Below, piece by piece: positions 52,578 to 63,935 of a stretch of DNA of 64,000 nt; the stretch's first letter is position 1, and the number at the start of each line of letters is the position of its first letter. The notes under the pieces are model-generated. The model did no database searches and was not told the DNA's origin. It worked only from the letters and a program-made list of their open reading frames with translations. Made by a program: the position numbers and the translations under genes. The stretch lies in the NCBI RefSeq assembly GCF_000143535.2, contig NC_037315.1:372001-436000 (forward strand), given 5' to 3'. Origin of the DNA: Botrytis cinerea B05.10. Lineage: Eukaryota > Ascomycota > Leotiomycetes > Helotiales > Sclerotiniaceae.

Positions 52578-53203
52578 CTTCATCTTCAGCGCGAAAAGGC
52601 ATGGAAAATCCGCTCTCACTTGTGCACTAGACAAGGAATGTTTCGGCCCTACTATGTCCCGCTATTTGAAATACGACACAATTCTCGAACGTTTTAAGAA
52701 CGGAGCGACTTCGGTAGATGCGGGAACTTTATCGGTGAAGACTTGCGTCGAATTGTGTTGGATGGTGTACTCTCCACTGATGTTTTTGGGCTAGATATCG
52801 TCAATCATTGGGATCGGGGATTCGACATGTTCCGTGATCATGAAGAGTTTCATGCTCATTGCATCGAAAGTGATGTCCTCCATCCTCATACGCGTCTGAA
52901 AGAGTTAAACGGGACAATGAAAATCTTCATCTTGGTGACTTGCGTTTTACAACAACGGACATGGGAGGGACAGGTAATGGCGGTCAAGAGTTTAGTAGAC
53001 CTTTCAAGAGTTGGAGCATTGGTGATCGGAAACTGAGTTAGAGAGAACCTAGCATTATTCAAAAATAGGACAGAGGTGATGAAGGGAGACAATGGCTTTA
53101 TGATCCAGAGTCATTCTAGAGAATGCGACATGAAGTTGGAGAAGAAACAGGATCAAAGTGGAAAACGACAGCTGCTTTCAAGACTATCGGGGAAATGGGA
53201 TAG
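52578..53203 (+). pseudogene. SAM-dependent methyltransferase pseudogene (AusD/TrtH-like fungal class)
   Basis: Three reading frames must be combined to follow one protein family. Frame at 52578 gives R-E-K-A-W-K-I-R and R-P-Y-Y-V-P; a shifted segment at ~52664-52722 gives I-L-E-R-F-K-N-G-A-T-S-V-D-A-G; from ~52725 the first frame resumes with F-I-G-E-D-L-R-R-I-V-L-D-G-V and W-E-G-Q-V-M-A-V-K. An in-frame TGA (53034-53036) interrupts it, and a further shift near 53130 precedes V-G-E-E-T-G-S-K-W-K. The usual SAM-binding D-V-G-C is changed to D-A-G-T at the first frameshift. Intact relatives methylate fungal secondary metabolites. At least three frameshifts and one stop make function unlikely. 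The ends are uncertain. Confidence 0.8.
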
Positions 53204-53539
53204 AACAGGAAGATATGCCTGAAAGTACGGAAGATCTTAGAATTTACCTTTGAGAAGGCAGCATGAGTGCGACCGCTATCTGGAGTTTCATTAGAAGACA
53301 ACTATTCTTTCACATGATTTGAATCTTTACAATATTTTGAATGTTCTAAATGGCTTGGGTTTTCAAATTGCTTCGAATGTTCATTACGCTTTGAATGTTC
53401 GAAACTATTTGGATATTTAAAATGCTTTCAACATTCGAGTGTCTGTCATTGATCTTAACGGGCGAAAACAATGATATGTCTTAATAGGTACTAGCCCTAC
53501 CAGCCGTTTCTCCTTTCTGTAGAGCTCATCCACACGCCT
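53204..53539. other. Spacer with diverged GAATGTTC repeats
   Basis: Four loose copies of a GAATGTTC/TTTGAATGTTC motif occur at about 53337-53400. No gene. Confidence 0.5.
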
Positions 53540-54141
53540 CTAAGGTATTATCTCCTTCCCATCGATCAAGTCAAACGTTGCCACTTTAGTTGTCTTCCAT
53601 TCAACCACCCCATCGAAACGATGCTCGTCCTTCTTTTTCTGGTAATAATTCATCGCCGCATCTCGGACCGTAGTCCATTCAATCACAGCAGTGCCCAAAG
53701 TTTTCCCATCATTTTGTAACTCTACCAATGCCTCTCTCACCCACCCCACACAATTCCAACCTTCATCCTTACTCCTAATAGGGATTGCCCGCAGGATTTG
53801 CAACATGCGATCGTAATTTTCTATTTTCGCGACCATCACTCGCACCAAAAGCATTTGCGTTGCTAGAAGAGGTATAGAAATCTCTTCGTACTTGAATTCT
53901 GATTTTCCAGTCGAGGCGGACAAAACCTCCTTGGCGTGAAAACGCGTCCCTCGTGAATCTTCAACCTCTTTTTTAGGCCCGACAATTAAACCCCAATGAT
54001 ATCTTTTTGTTCGAGGTGGTTAGCTAACGTTTGACAGAGAGCCTGGAAGCTACATTCTCACGTGTCTTCTTTCTCTGGCATCTTGGGCTTGCCACCGCGA
54101 GCATAAAGCGCGATATAGAGACGATGCTTGCCAGAAGGCAT
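53540..54141 (-). CDS. Small fungal protein of the DUF6914 type
   Basis: Predicted exons on the minus strand are 54141-54062 and 54002-53540 (180 aa). The 59-nt intron (GTGAGA...CTAAC...AAAAG) is phase 2 and joins exon 1 (M-P-S-G-K-H-R-L-Y-I-A-L-Y) to T-Y-H-W-G-L-I-V-G-P-K. The Y-H-W-x-L-x-V-G-P-K strand, W-N-C-V-G-W-V-R-E-A-L and the H-R-F-D-G segment match a family widespread in filamentous fungi. The N-C-x-x-W-V element with an upstream Y-H-W resembles NlpC/P60-like folds (Cys and His), which is a speculative fold hint. No signal peptide. Function unknown. Confidence 0.82.
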
Positions 54142-54937
54142 GATAGCTTCGAAGCGACTTTACTAATAGGATAGTTGGGTTGGAGAGAATACTTGTCGCT
54201 AATTGAATAGTCGTTTTGGTAGCCCAATCCCGCAACGGGGCAAGCACTTCTCATATGCATAAACCAACACAAGGATACCTCGGCACCAATAATGCTCCTG
54301 CAGTTTTCTGTTTCATAAATATAGCCTGATGTATGAGTTATCGTGTAGTAATTGTATGATAGGTGGTTCCATCGCGGCTAGATAGAGGTAATAGCTGAAC
54401 TACGATCGCATACTAGTGCGCGCTGATCAATTGGCATTCAGGATTGGATAAGACGTATGTGTGTTCGGTGATTGGTTGACTTGTTGTCGACCATTTAACC
54501 TGCTGCTACAGAAACACATTTTACTTTTGTGACTGAATGAACCTTCATCCAATGTATCTCGATGTACCGGAAGAATCTTTTGTTGATCGAATAATCACAC
54601 CCGGATTTAAAATACTCCGATTAATTGGAACAAAAAAATTATGCTAGATAGAGAATGTGAGCGTAAATCACAGTGATGATTGTTAAATTTAAAAAATTCC
54701 CTAGATGTTGTTAACCTCAGGTTGTTTTAACGCCCAAGTCGTCTCCTTCAGAGGACGATGAAGAAATAAGACAAAACCCCTTGCAAATGGGTATTAGAAA
54801 GAGTTCAACATAGGCCTCCAGTAAGTTTTAGTCTCCACATGTCAATTCGGCAGGCTAGCATCGCAGTAATTGTAGAAACAAGATTACCATGCTCCAGGGA
54901 GCGGCCTTCTTTAGAATAGCATTGACGCGGTTTCGAC
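54142..54937. other. Intergenic spacer
   Basis: No coding signal. Promoter of the DUF6914-type gene and 3' flank of the APH-family gene. Confidence 0.5.
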
Positions 54938-55798
54938 TCAGTAGTCTCCAAAGTGTTTTTGCCGAATCTCTTCCATAGCTTGTGCAGTAGGGAATGCATC
55001 CAAAAATTTATCAACTTCCTTTTTCCAAAACAAATTCTGCGGGTTGACGTACATGGCTGTTGTATACTCCCAGTAGAGGGGATACCAACCGGCAGTCTCC
55101 CAATCAATGATGCCAACCACTTTGTCGCCGACTGCAAGAATGTTAAAACTACTCAAATCGCCATGTGTGAAGACAGGTAGATCGTGCCAAGGTCCATCCT
55201 GCCATTCAATAAGCTCATTCACACCCTCCGGGTTGGTTGGACGAGCTGGAAAATCCGACCGCAGATATCGGTGAAACTCATTGGTATTTTCGAAGGGTCC
55301 AAATTGTTCCGGCCCATTAAGTCTTCCATCATATAATATTCCGCCGTCAACGTTGGCAATTCGTGACGTTTCTGGAGTCAACTTGCGCATCTCCGCAACC
55401 ATCTCCCGAATTTGAGAAAGTATTTTAGCTTGGGATTCGGGCGTCCGAAGTGCCCACCCACGCGCTATGTGTTTTCCACGTATTCTTTCCATGACAATGT
55501 ATGTTTTTCCCTTGTGTACAAAAGAACAGTAAATTTTAGGCACTGGAATAGACGTGTGCTCTCCAATGAATTTCATGGCTGACGCTTCTGCCAAAGTTCT
55601 AAAGGCGCCAAATTTAACGCAAACCCCTTTGGATATATTGAGGACGCCAGGACTACGGCGGCGAAATCGCTTGACGACTGCTATTGAGGCAAGTGTCAGG
55701 AGTCGGCGGAATCTGGTGTTATTTATTGGGGTTGACTCTGGAATTTCATTGGCAGGTTCACGTTTCGACTCCATGGTCGTGTTGATTATGTCGTACAT
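54938..55798 (-). CDS. Aminoglycoside-phosphotransferase (APH)-family kinase-like protein
   Basis: Intronless, 286 aa. Motifs of the APH/choline-kinase fold: V-C-V-K-F-G (Lys62) with E-A-S-A-M-K-F-I after it, hinge I-V-M-E-R-I-R-G, catalytic loop T-H-G-D-L-S-S-F-N-I-L (Asp214, Asn219) and metal-binding G-I-I-D-W-E (Asp232), followed by the A-G-W-Y-P-x-Y-W-E-Y signature common in fungal members. All key residues are present, so it is probably an active ATP-dependent small-molecule kinase, but the substrate is unknown; fungal expansions of this family rarely act on aminoglycosides. The N-terminal ~50 residues are basic and variable. A second in-frame ATG at 55774 is an alternative start. Confidence 0.9.
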   Translation of the reverse strand: MYDIINTTMESKREPANEIPESTPINNTRFRRLLTLASIAVVKRFRRRSPGVLNISKGVCVKFGAFRTLAEASAMKFIGEHTSIPVPKIYCSFVHKGKTYIVMERIRGKHIARGWALRTPESQAKILSQIREMVAEMRKLTPETSRIANVDGGILYDGRLNGPEQFGPFENTNEFHRYLRSDFPARPTNPEGVNELIEWQDGPWHDLPVFTHGDLSSFNILAVGDKVVGIIDWETAGWYPLYWEYTTAMYVNPQNLFWKKEVDKFLDAFPTAQAMEEIRQKHFGDY

Positions 55799-56639
55799 GT
55801 CCCCCTTCTGAAGAGCCGAATCTCAACAAACAATTGAGCCATCTGTCTCTCTGGAAGCTTACAGACAGACTATCATCGTCGGGAAGGCATCGATACAGAG
55901 ATAGGGTGATTGAGAGGAAAGGTTCGACGTCGTTTGTTGGTGCCGAGATGTAGATAAGGCTGACGATTAGGAGCATGCAAGGCTACATACACATGATTAT
56001 CGCTTAGCATTCCACAATTTTGCTTACGTCACATTTGAAGCAAGCGTGCAACATTTCATCGATTGTGTCGCTTCAGAGAAGAAAACAAAATACGAACTCG
56101 ACGTTCTCTTCTCACTTCCTCAGAAATACTCTGTAATCGATTGTGCTATAGTAGTTAGTAGCTATCATTTTGTTTGTGTTTCCCAGTCAAGATTCCGACA
56201 ATATCCAGAAGAATTTCCATTTCAAGTACCCAGGTTCGATCACGTTACGCGTAGCACCATCAACAATGATACTCTAGGAGGTAAATGGTCACATTCGAAA
56301 GATTGAGACTCACAGAAGCCTTCTCAGAAATCATAAGTCCTATTTAAAGTTCTTGCCACCACTGTTCTCGTACCTTGATCTTGATTTTGATTCGCTGAAT
56401 GATTCACAAAGCAAGGCGCAGATAAGCTGAGGCTGTGCTGACTCTGCAGCTGAGAAAAACGGCCATGTCGGTGAGTGGGTATGCCCTGACATAATATACA
56501 GCGAACCGCTCACATGGGTTTGAAGATCACCCACTTTGCGTCATTCTCTCAATCTTTCGTAGCTTTCATATATTGAAAAGCTTCCATCTCCTTTCCTGAT
56601 AATCTGTTGTGGGTTATCTTGCAAAACAAAGCTCTATCC
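55799..56639. other. Divergent promoter region
   Basis: Lies between the minus-strand APH gene and the plus-strand coiled-coil gene, so it holds both promoters. No coding signal. Confidence 0.5.
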
Positions 56640-57938
56640 ATGGCAACTCAACACATTCTAGCCTCAGCTGCTCAAAACGCGCATCTGCTCTCTATCCTTT
56701 CACGAACGGATCATGCACCGTCTGACTACATTCAAATCACACAATACCAATCATCTATCGAGGGCATTATCTCCCAGCAAGAGCAACGAGTAAAGACTTT
56801 GGTTGCAGCAAGTGCAAAAGAACACCAAGACTACGACGAATATCAAGGCTCCACTGTCAAACGTCTGGCGTACAAATTACGCGGAAGAAAAGATAAATTT
56901 ATCGAGGCTGGAGAAAAAGAGCACCGAGAATGGTTGAATGCAATTCAGAAAGAGTTGGAAGCCAAGCGTCATTTGAGCCATTTAAACGACACGCTTCAAG
57001 ATGCTAAATCGAAAGCCTCATTGTTAAAACCCTTGGTAGAAGAACATAAGTCGGCACAAGCTGAACTGGATGCTCTTTATAATTCTATATTTTCTGGTCC
57101 ATCACATGATTTTCCAACGGAAGATACGAAGGAACATAGTCTGTCTTGTGCCAAGAATTCATTCGACGAGGGACAATTACAACTAAGCACCGAAACCAAC
57201 GTGTTATTAATCTTGCAGAAAGCCTCCACTGTCATGAAAGAGTGCATCGTGACTATGGATTATGCGTTACAGTCATCAAATATCAATGCATGGGGAGTCG
57301 ATGGGGGATTCGATTGTATGGTGGAGCAATCTTCACTTGCAAAAGCTCATCATCTTTCTTCTCAAATAGAAATGTTGGTGTCCCAGGCACGACAAATGCA
57401 ACCAGCTGTTCAACCCTTGGGCCCGATGAATATTGCACAAATGTCCGATGTCATTTTCGACAAGACTTCCTCTGACCTTAAGCTTCAAGAGAATATTGAG
57501 AAGTCAAAGCGGCAGGTGGTTGCAGCACGGTCACGATTGTCTCAAGAGATAAAGAACAGCAATGAACGTCTTATGAACTTTCGTGAGGAAGCTCAAGAAA
57601 AGAAGAAAGTTCTGATAGTGAAAAGGAAGGAGTTACAAGATGAAAGGGCGGCTTTGTTTGAAAAGGTGATCGCAAGTGGTCAAACCCCGGAAATTCCCCA
57701 GCAAACACGAAGCAATGTTCAAGTAGAACACAGTAATTCTCGGGAGCAAACTCCTCCATTGCAATGGGACAGTCAGCAACATATACATTATTCGTTATTT
57801 GGAGGAGGCTATCAAGAACAGCCCAATGACCCGGAACCGTACCGTATCCCGCCAGCAGGGACCTATGGTTTTCAAAATTCAAATTCAAACTACCCTCAAA
57901 CTGAATTATCGATGCCAGTTCCAATATGGTACTCATAA
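56640..57938 (+). CDS. Fungal coiled-coil protein, function unknown
   Basis: Intronless, 432 aa from the ATG at 56640 (catccATGG, strong context). Long amphipathic helices dominate: Q-Q-E-Q-R-V-K-T-L, a basic Y-K-L-R-G-R-K-D-K-F segment (~83-93), E-R-x-L-type heptads at ~100-150, and a second coiled coil at ~285-345 (E-K-S-K-R-Q-V-V-A-A-R; E-E-A-Q-E-K-K-K-V-L). A conserved-looking E-L-D-A-L-Y-N-S-I-F-S-G-P element follows the first coil. The C-terminal ~80 residues are Gln/Pro-rich and disordered. The layout resembles a family of uncharacterised Pezizomycotina proteins. No enzyme or membrane features. Confidence 0.82.
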   Translation: MATQHILASAAQNAHLLSILSRTDHAPSDYIQITQYQSSIEGIISQQEQRVKTLVAASAKEHQDYDEYQGSTVKRLAYKLRGRKDKFIEAGEKEHREWLNAIQKELEAKRHLSHLNDTLQDAKSKASLLKPLVEEHKSAQAELDALYNSIFSGPSHDFPTEDTKEHSLSCAKNSFDEGQLQLSTETNVLLILQKASTVMKECIVTMDYALQSSNINAWGVDGGFDCMVEQSSLAKAHHLSSQIEMLVSQARQMQPAVQPLGPMNIAQMSDVIFDKTSSDLKLQENIEKSKRQVVAARSRLSQEIKNSNERLMNFREEAQEKKKVLIVKRKELQDERAALFEKVIASGQTPEIPQQTRSNVQVEHSNSREQTPPLQWDSQQHIHYSLFGGGYQEQPNDPEPYRIPPAGTYGFQNSNSNYPQTELSMPVPIWYS

Positions 57939-58888
57939 TAATATAGCTGTTGCTCACCCTGGGCACAGAAAGTTTTTGCCTTAAAGGATTACTCGTGGCG
58001 TTTGGAATTTTGGGAAGCATATACCAGGGACTAAGGAAGGCGCACACAGTCGTGGGTTAACCAGACAAGAGGATATCACATCGGAGCTTTGTAAATAACA
58101 ATAGAAACTTTCTGGTTCAGAAATCGTTATTCAATTTTTTCTTTCGTTCATAAATACTTCAAGAAACTCCAGTTTGTGTCTTGCATGCCGTCTTTCAAAT
58201 AGTGATCAATGCCCGGTTACAGTTACTCTGGATTCTCAGAACGGGTGATAGGATTTGCTGCCTCCCAAACGTGTTTATCTTTAAAATTCACAACTGTGTT
58301 CCATGAGCAATATAATCATCCTCATCCCATCATATTATATGGTAATTACGTCGCACACCTATGGTAGCTCTGAGAATGTGGATCCCTAAGTTAAGGGATC
58401 AAATCCAGGGGTTTTGCACTTCTGAAAATGTCAGATTCGTGTCGATTGATTTTCTCTCTGGTGACTCGTATTTCAAGTCGCAAACAATAACTTACGGGTG
58501 GCTTTCTGCAATTCTTATCTGAAGTTTCTGTGTTGCAAATAAGTACTCCCCTATCTCATTGACTGACACAAGATTCTGTGCTACCCGGGAGATACGCGCA
58601 GGACAGGACGCCTGGAATTGGTGATAAGTTTCGCGCTCTTCGTGTGACTTAACGTCTGGGAAGTTTCCCAAGAGAGCTGTGAGTTTTACTGATGCTCACA
58701 TGCAAGGCGCCAAATACATCCAAAATAAATTAAAATTATCCGCGTCTTCTTCTATCTCTTCTCTTTCACACGATTCAGGAAAATACATCCCCGCACTTAT
58801 CACTACATACACCGTTTTATTCAGAAAACGGACTTGACTCATTCCAACTTCCCGCAATACATTACAAATACAACAAAACAGATATCTC
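57939..58888. other. Convergent 3' intergenic region
   Basis: Between the 3' ends of the coiled-coil gene (+) and the catalase gene (-). No coding region supported. Confidence 0.5.
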
Positions 58889-60870
58889 CTAGTTCCAATT
58901 CTTGTGAGCGAACATACCACTGTTATGGCTGTTGCCATTTAGTATCCCGTTCTTCACTCCATTTTGTTTGCTGATCTTGATGTTGTTCAGATTTTTGGCC
59001 AACGTTCCTGTCTCGTTTTGCTTGATCAAAGTTTCTGTCGAAGTCTCGATACGCTTGCCAAGATCGGCGTTAACTTTACCGAACATTGCTAATTAAAGAG
59101 TTAGTAAATGAGATAAATTAAGGGGTGAATGCATCTCCTACCATAGACCGCTTGTCGAACTTCAAGTCCTTTATCTCCAGTGACTGCGCTTAGATGACCC
59201 GCAACATTGCTGATAAGATTATCCTGTTGACCTGGCTCTTCAGCTAGTGTCTTTTCCCAGAAGATTCTTGGCTGCACGTAGTCTGCATCGACGACTTCAC
59301 TCTCAAAGTTGACAACTGTTCCTTGGAATTGTTCTTCGTCAGGTTGTGCATATTGTGTCGCTGCTCCAACATTGTAAAAAGATGATGGGAAGTAATTTGG
59401 GGTACCACCTAAGTTGCCGTTGACAGTTGCAGCTCCATCCCTAATGAGGGGAGTAAAGGGCTTTTTGTATGGAGCATTGACAGGTAATTGGACGAAGTTG
59501 GCTCCGAGACGATATCTTTGAGTATCTGCGTAGGCAAGAGCACGAGTTTGAATGACTATTATAGTTGTTAAAATCGTAACGAAGAGAGGAACATAGATTT
59601 TGTCGACAGGAAGAAAGAACTTACTAGGATCTGGAGTTAGAGCCCAACCAGGAACGAGATTTGTTGGACTAAAAGCACTTTGCTCTTGCTCAGCGAAGAA
59701 ATTATCCACATTCCTGTTGAGTGTAATTTTACCGAACTTGCGAAGAGGGAACTCGGAAAATGGGAATGTCTTGGTTGCGTCGAAGATATTGATGTGATAA
59801 TTCTCGGCCTTGACAGGGTCAATGATCTGTGCAAAAACGTCCCACGTTGGGTACTTTTGATTTTCGATATCCTCGTAAAGACTACGGGTTTGGAAGTCTG
59901 GATCAACACCAGCCTTTTGATTAGCCTCATCTTGTGTGAAGTTCTTCACTCCTTGGTTGGTCTTGAGATGGATCTTCACATATGTGAATGAACCGTCTGA
60001 TTTGGTGAACTTGTAGGTGTTGATACTGAAAATATCGGCATGTTGGAAATCGACTGGTGTAGCTCGATCACTGAAGAGGAACATCAGGAAGTGAATCCCC
60101 TCTTGGTTGTGAGTGAAGTAGCTATGAAAGGTTAGAAGTGTGTCATGATAGCATAGCAAAGGATGAGAACATACTCCCAGAATGCCTTGTGATCAGGTAA
60201 GCCACTTCGTGGATTCTTCTTAGTAGCATGAGTGAAAGATGGGAATTTAGCTCCATCTCGAATTGGGAAGACAGGCTAAGTGAAGTGTAAGCTTTCGAAC
60301 TGTTTTTGAATCCTCATCCGAGTTGACTTACAGTGCTAAGGAACAACCAATCTAAGTTACCTTCCTCGGTAAACATTTTAAAAGCAAAACCACGAGTATC
60401 CCGAACCGTTTCGGCAGATTCTGCTCGACCAGCTACGGTGGAGAACCGACAAAATATATCGGTTTGTTTTCCGACCCGGTTTAGAAAAGCCGCAGATGTG
60501 ACATCTGATATGTCATCTGTGACCTCAAAGTATCCGTGAGCGCTAGTACCTCTGGCATGGACGACACTGGAGATTATCAGATTAGTTTAGCTTGTCATAA
60601 AGACTCGCGATAAGTAATGATGAGGAGTCTTTCACTTACCGCTCAGGAATTCGCTCATGGGTGATGTGTTGGATCAATTCCAAGAGATTGATATCTTGAA
60701 GTAGAAGAGTGGCTCTGAGCTGATTGCCAATTCTTTGGGTAGATGCTGGCTTTAGAACGGGAGCACCGTTCATCGTTGTGATGGCCGGTTCTTGCAATAC
60801 GCCATTGGTCTAAAGATTTTGTTAGTCCGATTCATTTGAATGGAAGGCCTGCGCTACATACTTGAGCCAT
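58889..60870 (-). CDS. Small-subunit catalase-like heme protein with altered active site
   Basis: Predicted exons on the minus strand are 60870-60862, 60809-60640, 60566-60332, 60275-60175, 60121-59625, 59555-59142 and 59088-58889 (541 aa); six introns of 52-73 nt with matching phases. Exon 1 encodes only M-A-Q. The distal His63 is in R-V-V-H-A-R-G, and the heme-ligand Tyr346 with Arg342 is in [14 protein letters not shown]. The usual F-N-N-T-P motif that provides the catalytic Asn (human Asn148) is instead F-L-S-T-P (residues 135-139), and the following V-F-F is V-F-P. The region after F-L-F-S-D-R also departs from the usual R-H-M-N-G. Ends F-A-H-K-N-W-N, so no PTS1 peroxisomal signal. It may be a weak catalase, a peroxidase-like variant or a fungal subfamily with another role. 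The fold is certain; activity is not. Confidence 0.9.
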
Positions 60871-63800
60871 GTTGTTTGAATTTACTCGAGCAGATTTATG
60901 TGTGATGAATGGTAGTTGTCAATTGGGAAAGAAGAAGAGAGTGCAGTATTAAGTATTTTAGTTGTGATTGCAGAGTTTAGTGGGATAACGTTTGATTTAT
61001 AGATTGCACAAATAGACAGATAGGTGTCCATTTTCATCACTCTAACATACTTCCACCACTTTTGAGATAATCAAACCGTGTAAGAGGCGTACGCAGAAGC
61101 TGAAAAGGGCACCTCTAAACATGGGCGTGACTTTTCCAATTTTTGAGGCGGAATACACCGCCACTGATATTACTAGGTGTGATATTACAGATTCCTATAA
61201 GCTTACCGATGAGCTGACTTGTGACTTCGTATCTTTTTCGATATTTGTGTGACCCTGATAGCCTTACCGATATTACTTTTCTTCGAAACGGTAAGCTTAC
61301 GTTCATAGGATGGCATGGAGCGGCACAGGTTACCGAGAATATCCTTTTCACGGCAAACCCTTGTCATTCGGCTTAGCTGACTATCGTAAACTTCTAATCT
61401 GTGCCCCTAGATGGTTGTATTGAAGATTAGATATTGAAAAATTGGAAACCAGCCTGATAGGATTGGTTACGCAGATGCCTGGAATCTCACTATGATTATC
61501 TATTGAGCCGCGATGAGAGACAACCTCAATTGTAATTACGATGTTGTCCAAATCGTATACATGAGACCCCCAAATACGCGCAACGGAGTTTTTATTGTTG
61601 ATTGCAACCAAAGATGGGATTGAATGGTAAATTCAGCCTTACTCGTTAATTTACGATGGTACCTAGTTTATTTGGGGGTCGTTTCTATTATTCTCTAGAA
61701 ATAACACTGATTCTGAGGAAGGTCATTGAATATATCTCAATCTCTTCGCTTCAGGGTAGCTGTAGGATGCACGAGAAAGGGGCTGAGGGACAAGCTGGAA
61801 TTGCTTCACACCTGACTACTTACCGCCCGAGGTCATCAAGTAAGGGCGGCAGAGCTCACAGGTCTTCTCATGATGACTCACTTGATTTTAAATCAACTGT
61901 GAACAAAATGGTTCGATTTAAGGATGATTATGAGATATGCTTGGCGAAAGCTGGGCTCCAATGAAACACGCTTACTTACTGAGTCGTCATCCCTTGATAG
62001 ATTTAGGATACGGCCTCTACGTCACTATGTCATGATTTCATCGATTCTTTCTTCAATGCGAGGATGTTTCCAGAAATACATTGCCTCGTGATTGTTCTTG
62101 TGGTCTAATGTGAGATATCCTTAAGCCGTAGTCAGGGCTGTCCCATACTACTGTTCTGATAGGCAGAGTTTAGGGCGAGGTAACGCTTACTAGACCTTTC
62201 CAGCATTTTCCAATGACCAGAATAAGCAAAGCTTACAAATTTTGGGAGACCTGGAATATTTTGTTGTCGCAAGTGAGGGCTTTGAAGCTGGTGTTGTAGA
62301 AAGGCAGAAGAAGAATCATCCACAGTTGTGATAGTCAGCGGGAAGTGGTGGCATCTATTACTTGCCCTCTTCAGTCATTCATTGATACAAGGTATAAGAA
62401 GAGCCGTCATAAAATTTCTGAAGTCTGTTGGACCAAGATTGAGATTTCACATTAAACAGTACGGATGATATCGATTAGATGTTGGCTACTTGGAATTAGT
62501 CACTATATGTCTGAATGAGGATCGTCATATTGAATATTTCAATATCAGCTTAGGCACTTTTATCCTCTTATAAGCCGCTTTTGCGGGATGGGAGTTCCAT
62601 CTCTATTTGCCGCCCACTTTTGCTAAAACTTTCAAAAGACAAGTGTAAGGGTTCTTTTTTTTTCGCCCGCATTATCCAAGTCAATATTAAGTGTGCCTCC
62701 TCTCAGATAGGATCAGCTTTCTAGATATCCCGCTACCTTCTATTATCAGACCGTGGCAGCATTGCATCGATGATGGAGATGATCCAGGCTTGTTGAATTG
62801 CGAAAGATGTATCTAAATACTTCTAAAATCATCAATTCCGTTGTTCATAGGGGTAAGGATGAGGAAATGAAGTAAAGGAGATTGTGATTTTGCACACGGA
62901 TGTTTTGTTCGGGCGTGATTTGAATTTCTATCCATCGTCTCCCATTGAAGTGTGATTCTGAGAGACGTAACAAGTCTTTATATTGTTGAACAAACGCTCA
63001 TTCAAGAACCCTGATCTACCAAGGAACTCTAATAAGCAGTTTGGTTCATAAGAGAACTCAATGGAAGGTCACTTTGCGCATGCAAATACTACTACCTTTG
63101 AAAGTTTCAAAGCGGCAGTAAATATCACTATCAAGCACGACTGGCCCGCTAAGTTAAGTAAACCACAATCTCTTTATGACTTATAAGTAGTTACCTGAAT
63201 AAACTCTAGATGATTCGTGGAAGATGGAGTTCGATTTAGTATAGCACTTTTCCGTACAGTCTGATGAGCAGACAATCAAGCAAGGGAAATGCTTTTATGT
63301 GTATGGTCAGGATAGAATGTTGATATTCTACGACCAGAACATTACAAAATGCTATTGAGCAGAATATAAAGACAATCTGAGAACACTGTGATGAGAAGAA
63401 GAATATTGACTAGAGAGAAATGAGCTTCAACCCAAGACACATACTACAGTCAAAAATAGTTGACTTGCGTGTTCTAACCATCCAACTAGACTTTGAGCTC
63501 TTGTACTATTAAACGAAGCGATGAACACATTATCATTATCTCGAGCTGTGCAATACAACAGCATTTAGACATTCTAGACTTTACAAATACTGTAGAACTG
63601 TACTGCAACAATACTTGATCATGATTAGTGGATTTCCCAGATTTGATCATACAGAGCCGGACTGAAAGCTGTATAGTAGTAACCGTAGATACTGAGTTTT
63701 TTTCTTTTTTTACATATGTTACTTTTTGTCTCCATCATCTGTACATAACGCCTTGATAGATAGCTTTCTAAAAGAACTCGAATCCAGACCCTACCAGACA

Positions 63801-63935
63801 CTACAAGATCATCTACATACTACGAAAGTTAGAGACTCGAAAACTTTCTTCAACGATTACCACTTCTGTACATAGTATATCTCACAGTCAATCTATCAAA
63901 AACCAGACGAATTTTCGAAAAATCTAACATATGAA
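60871..63935. other. 3-kb stretch without supported genes
   Basis: Contains the catalase promoter at the left. Open frames beyond 61.1 kb are short, and from about 62.4 to 63.9 kb almost none exceed 60 codons. A TTACCGAT motif recurs at about 61205-61275. No transposon ends or structured RNA were recognised. Confidence 0.5.
60994..61001 (-). promoter_or_regulatory. Candidate TATA box of the catalase-like gene
   Basis: The minus strand reads TATAAATC about 125 nt upstream of the ATG at 60870. Position and sequence fit a fungal TATA element; not otherwise confirmed. Confidence 0.4.

Noticed and set aside
52743..53036. 97-codon methyltransferase-like frame as a stand-alone gene
   Set aside because: It is only the middle part of a methyltransferase; its N- and C-terminal parts lie in neighbouring frames, so it is treated as part of a pseudogene.
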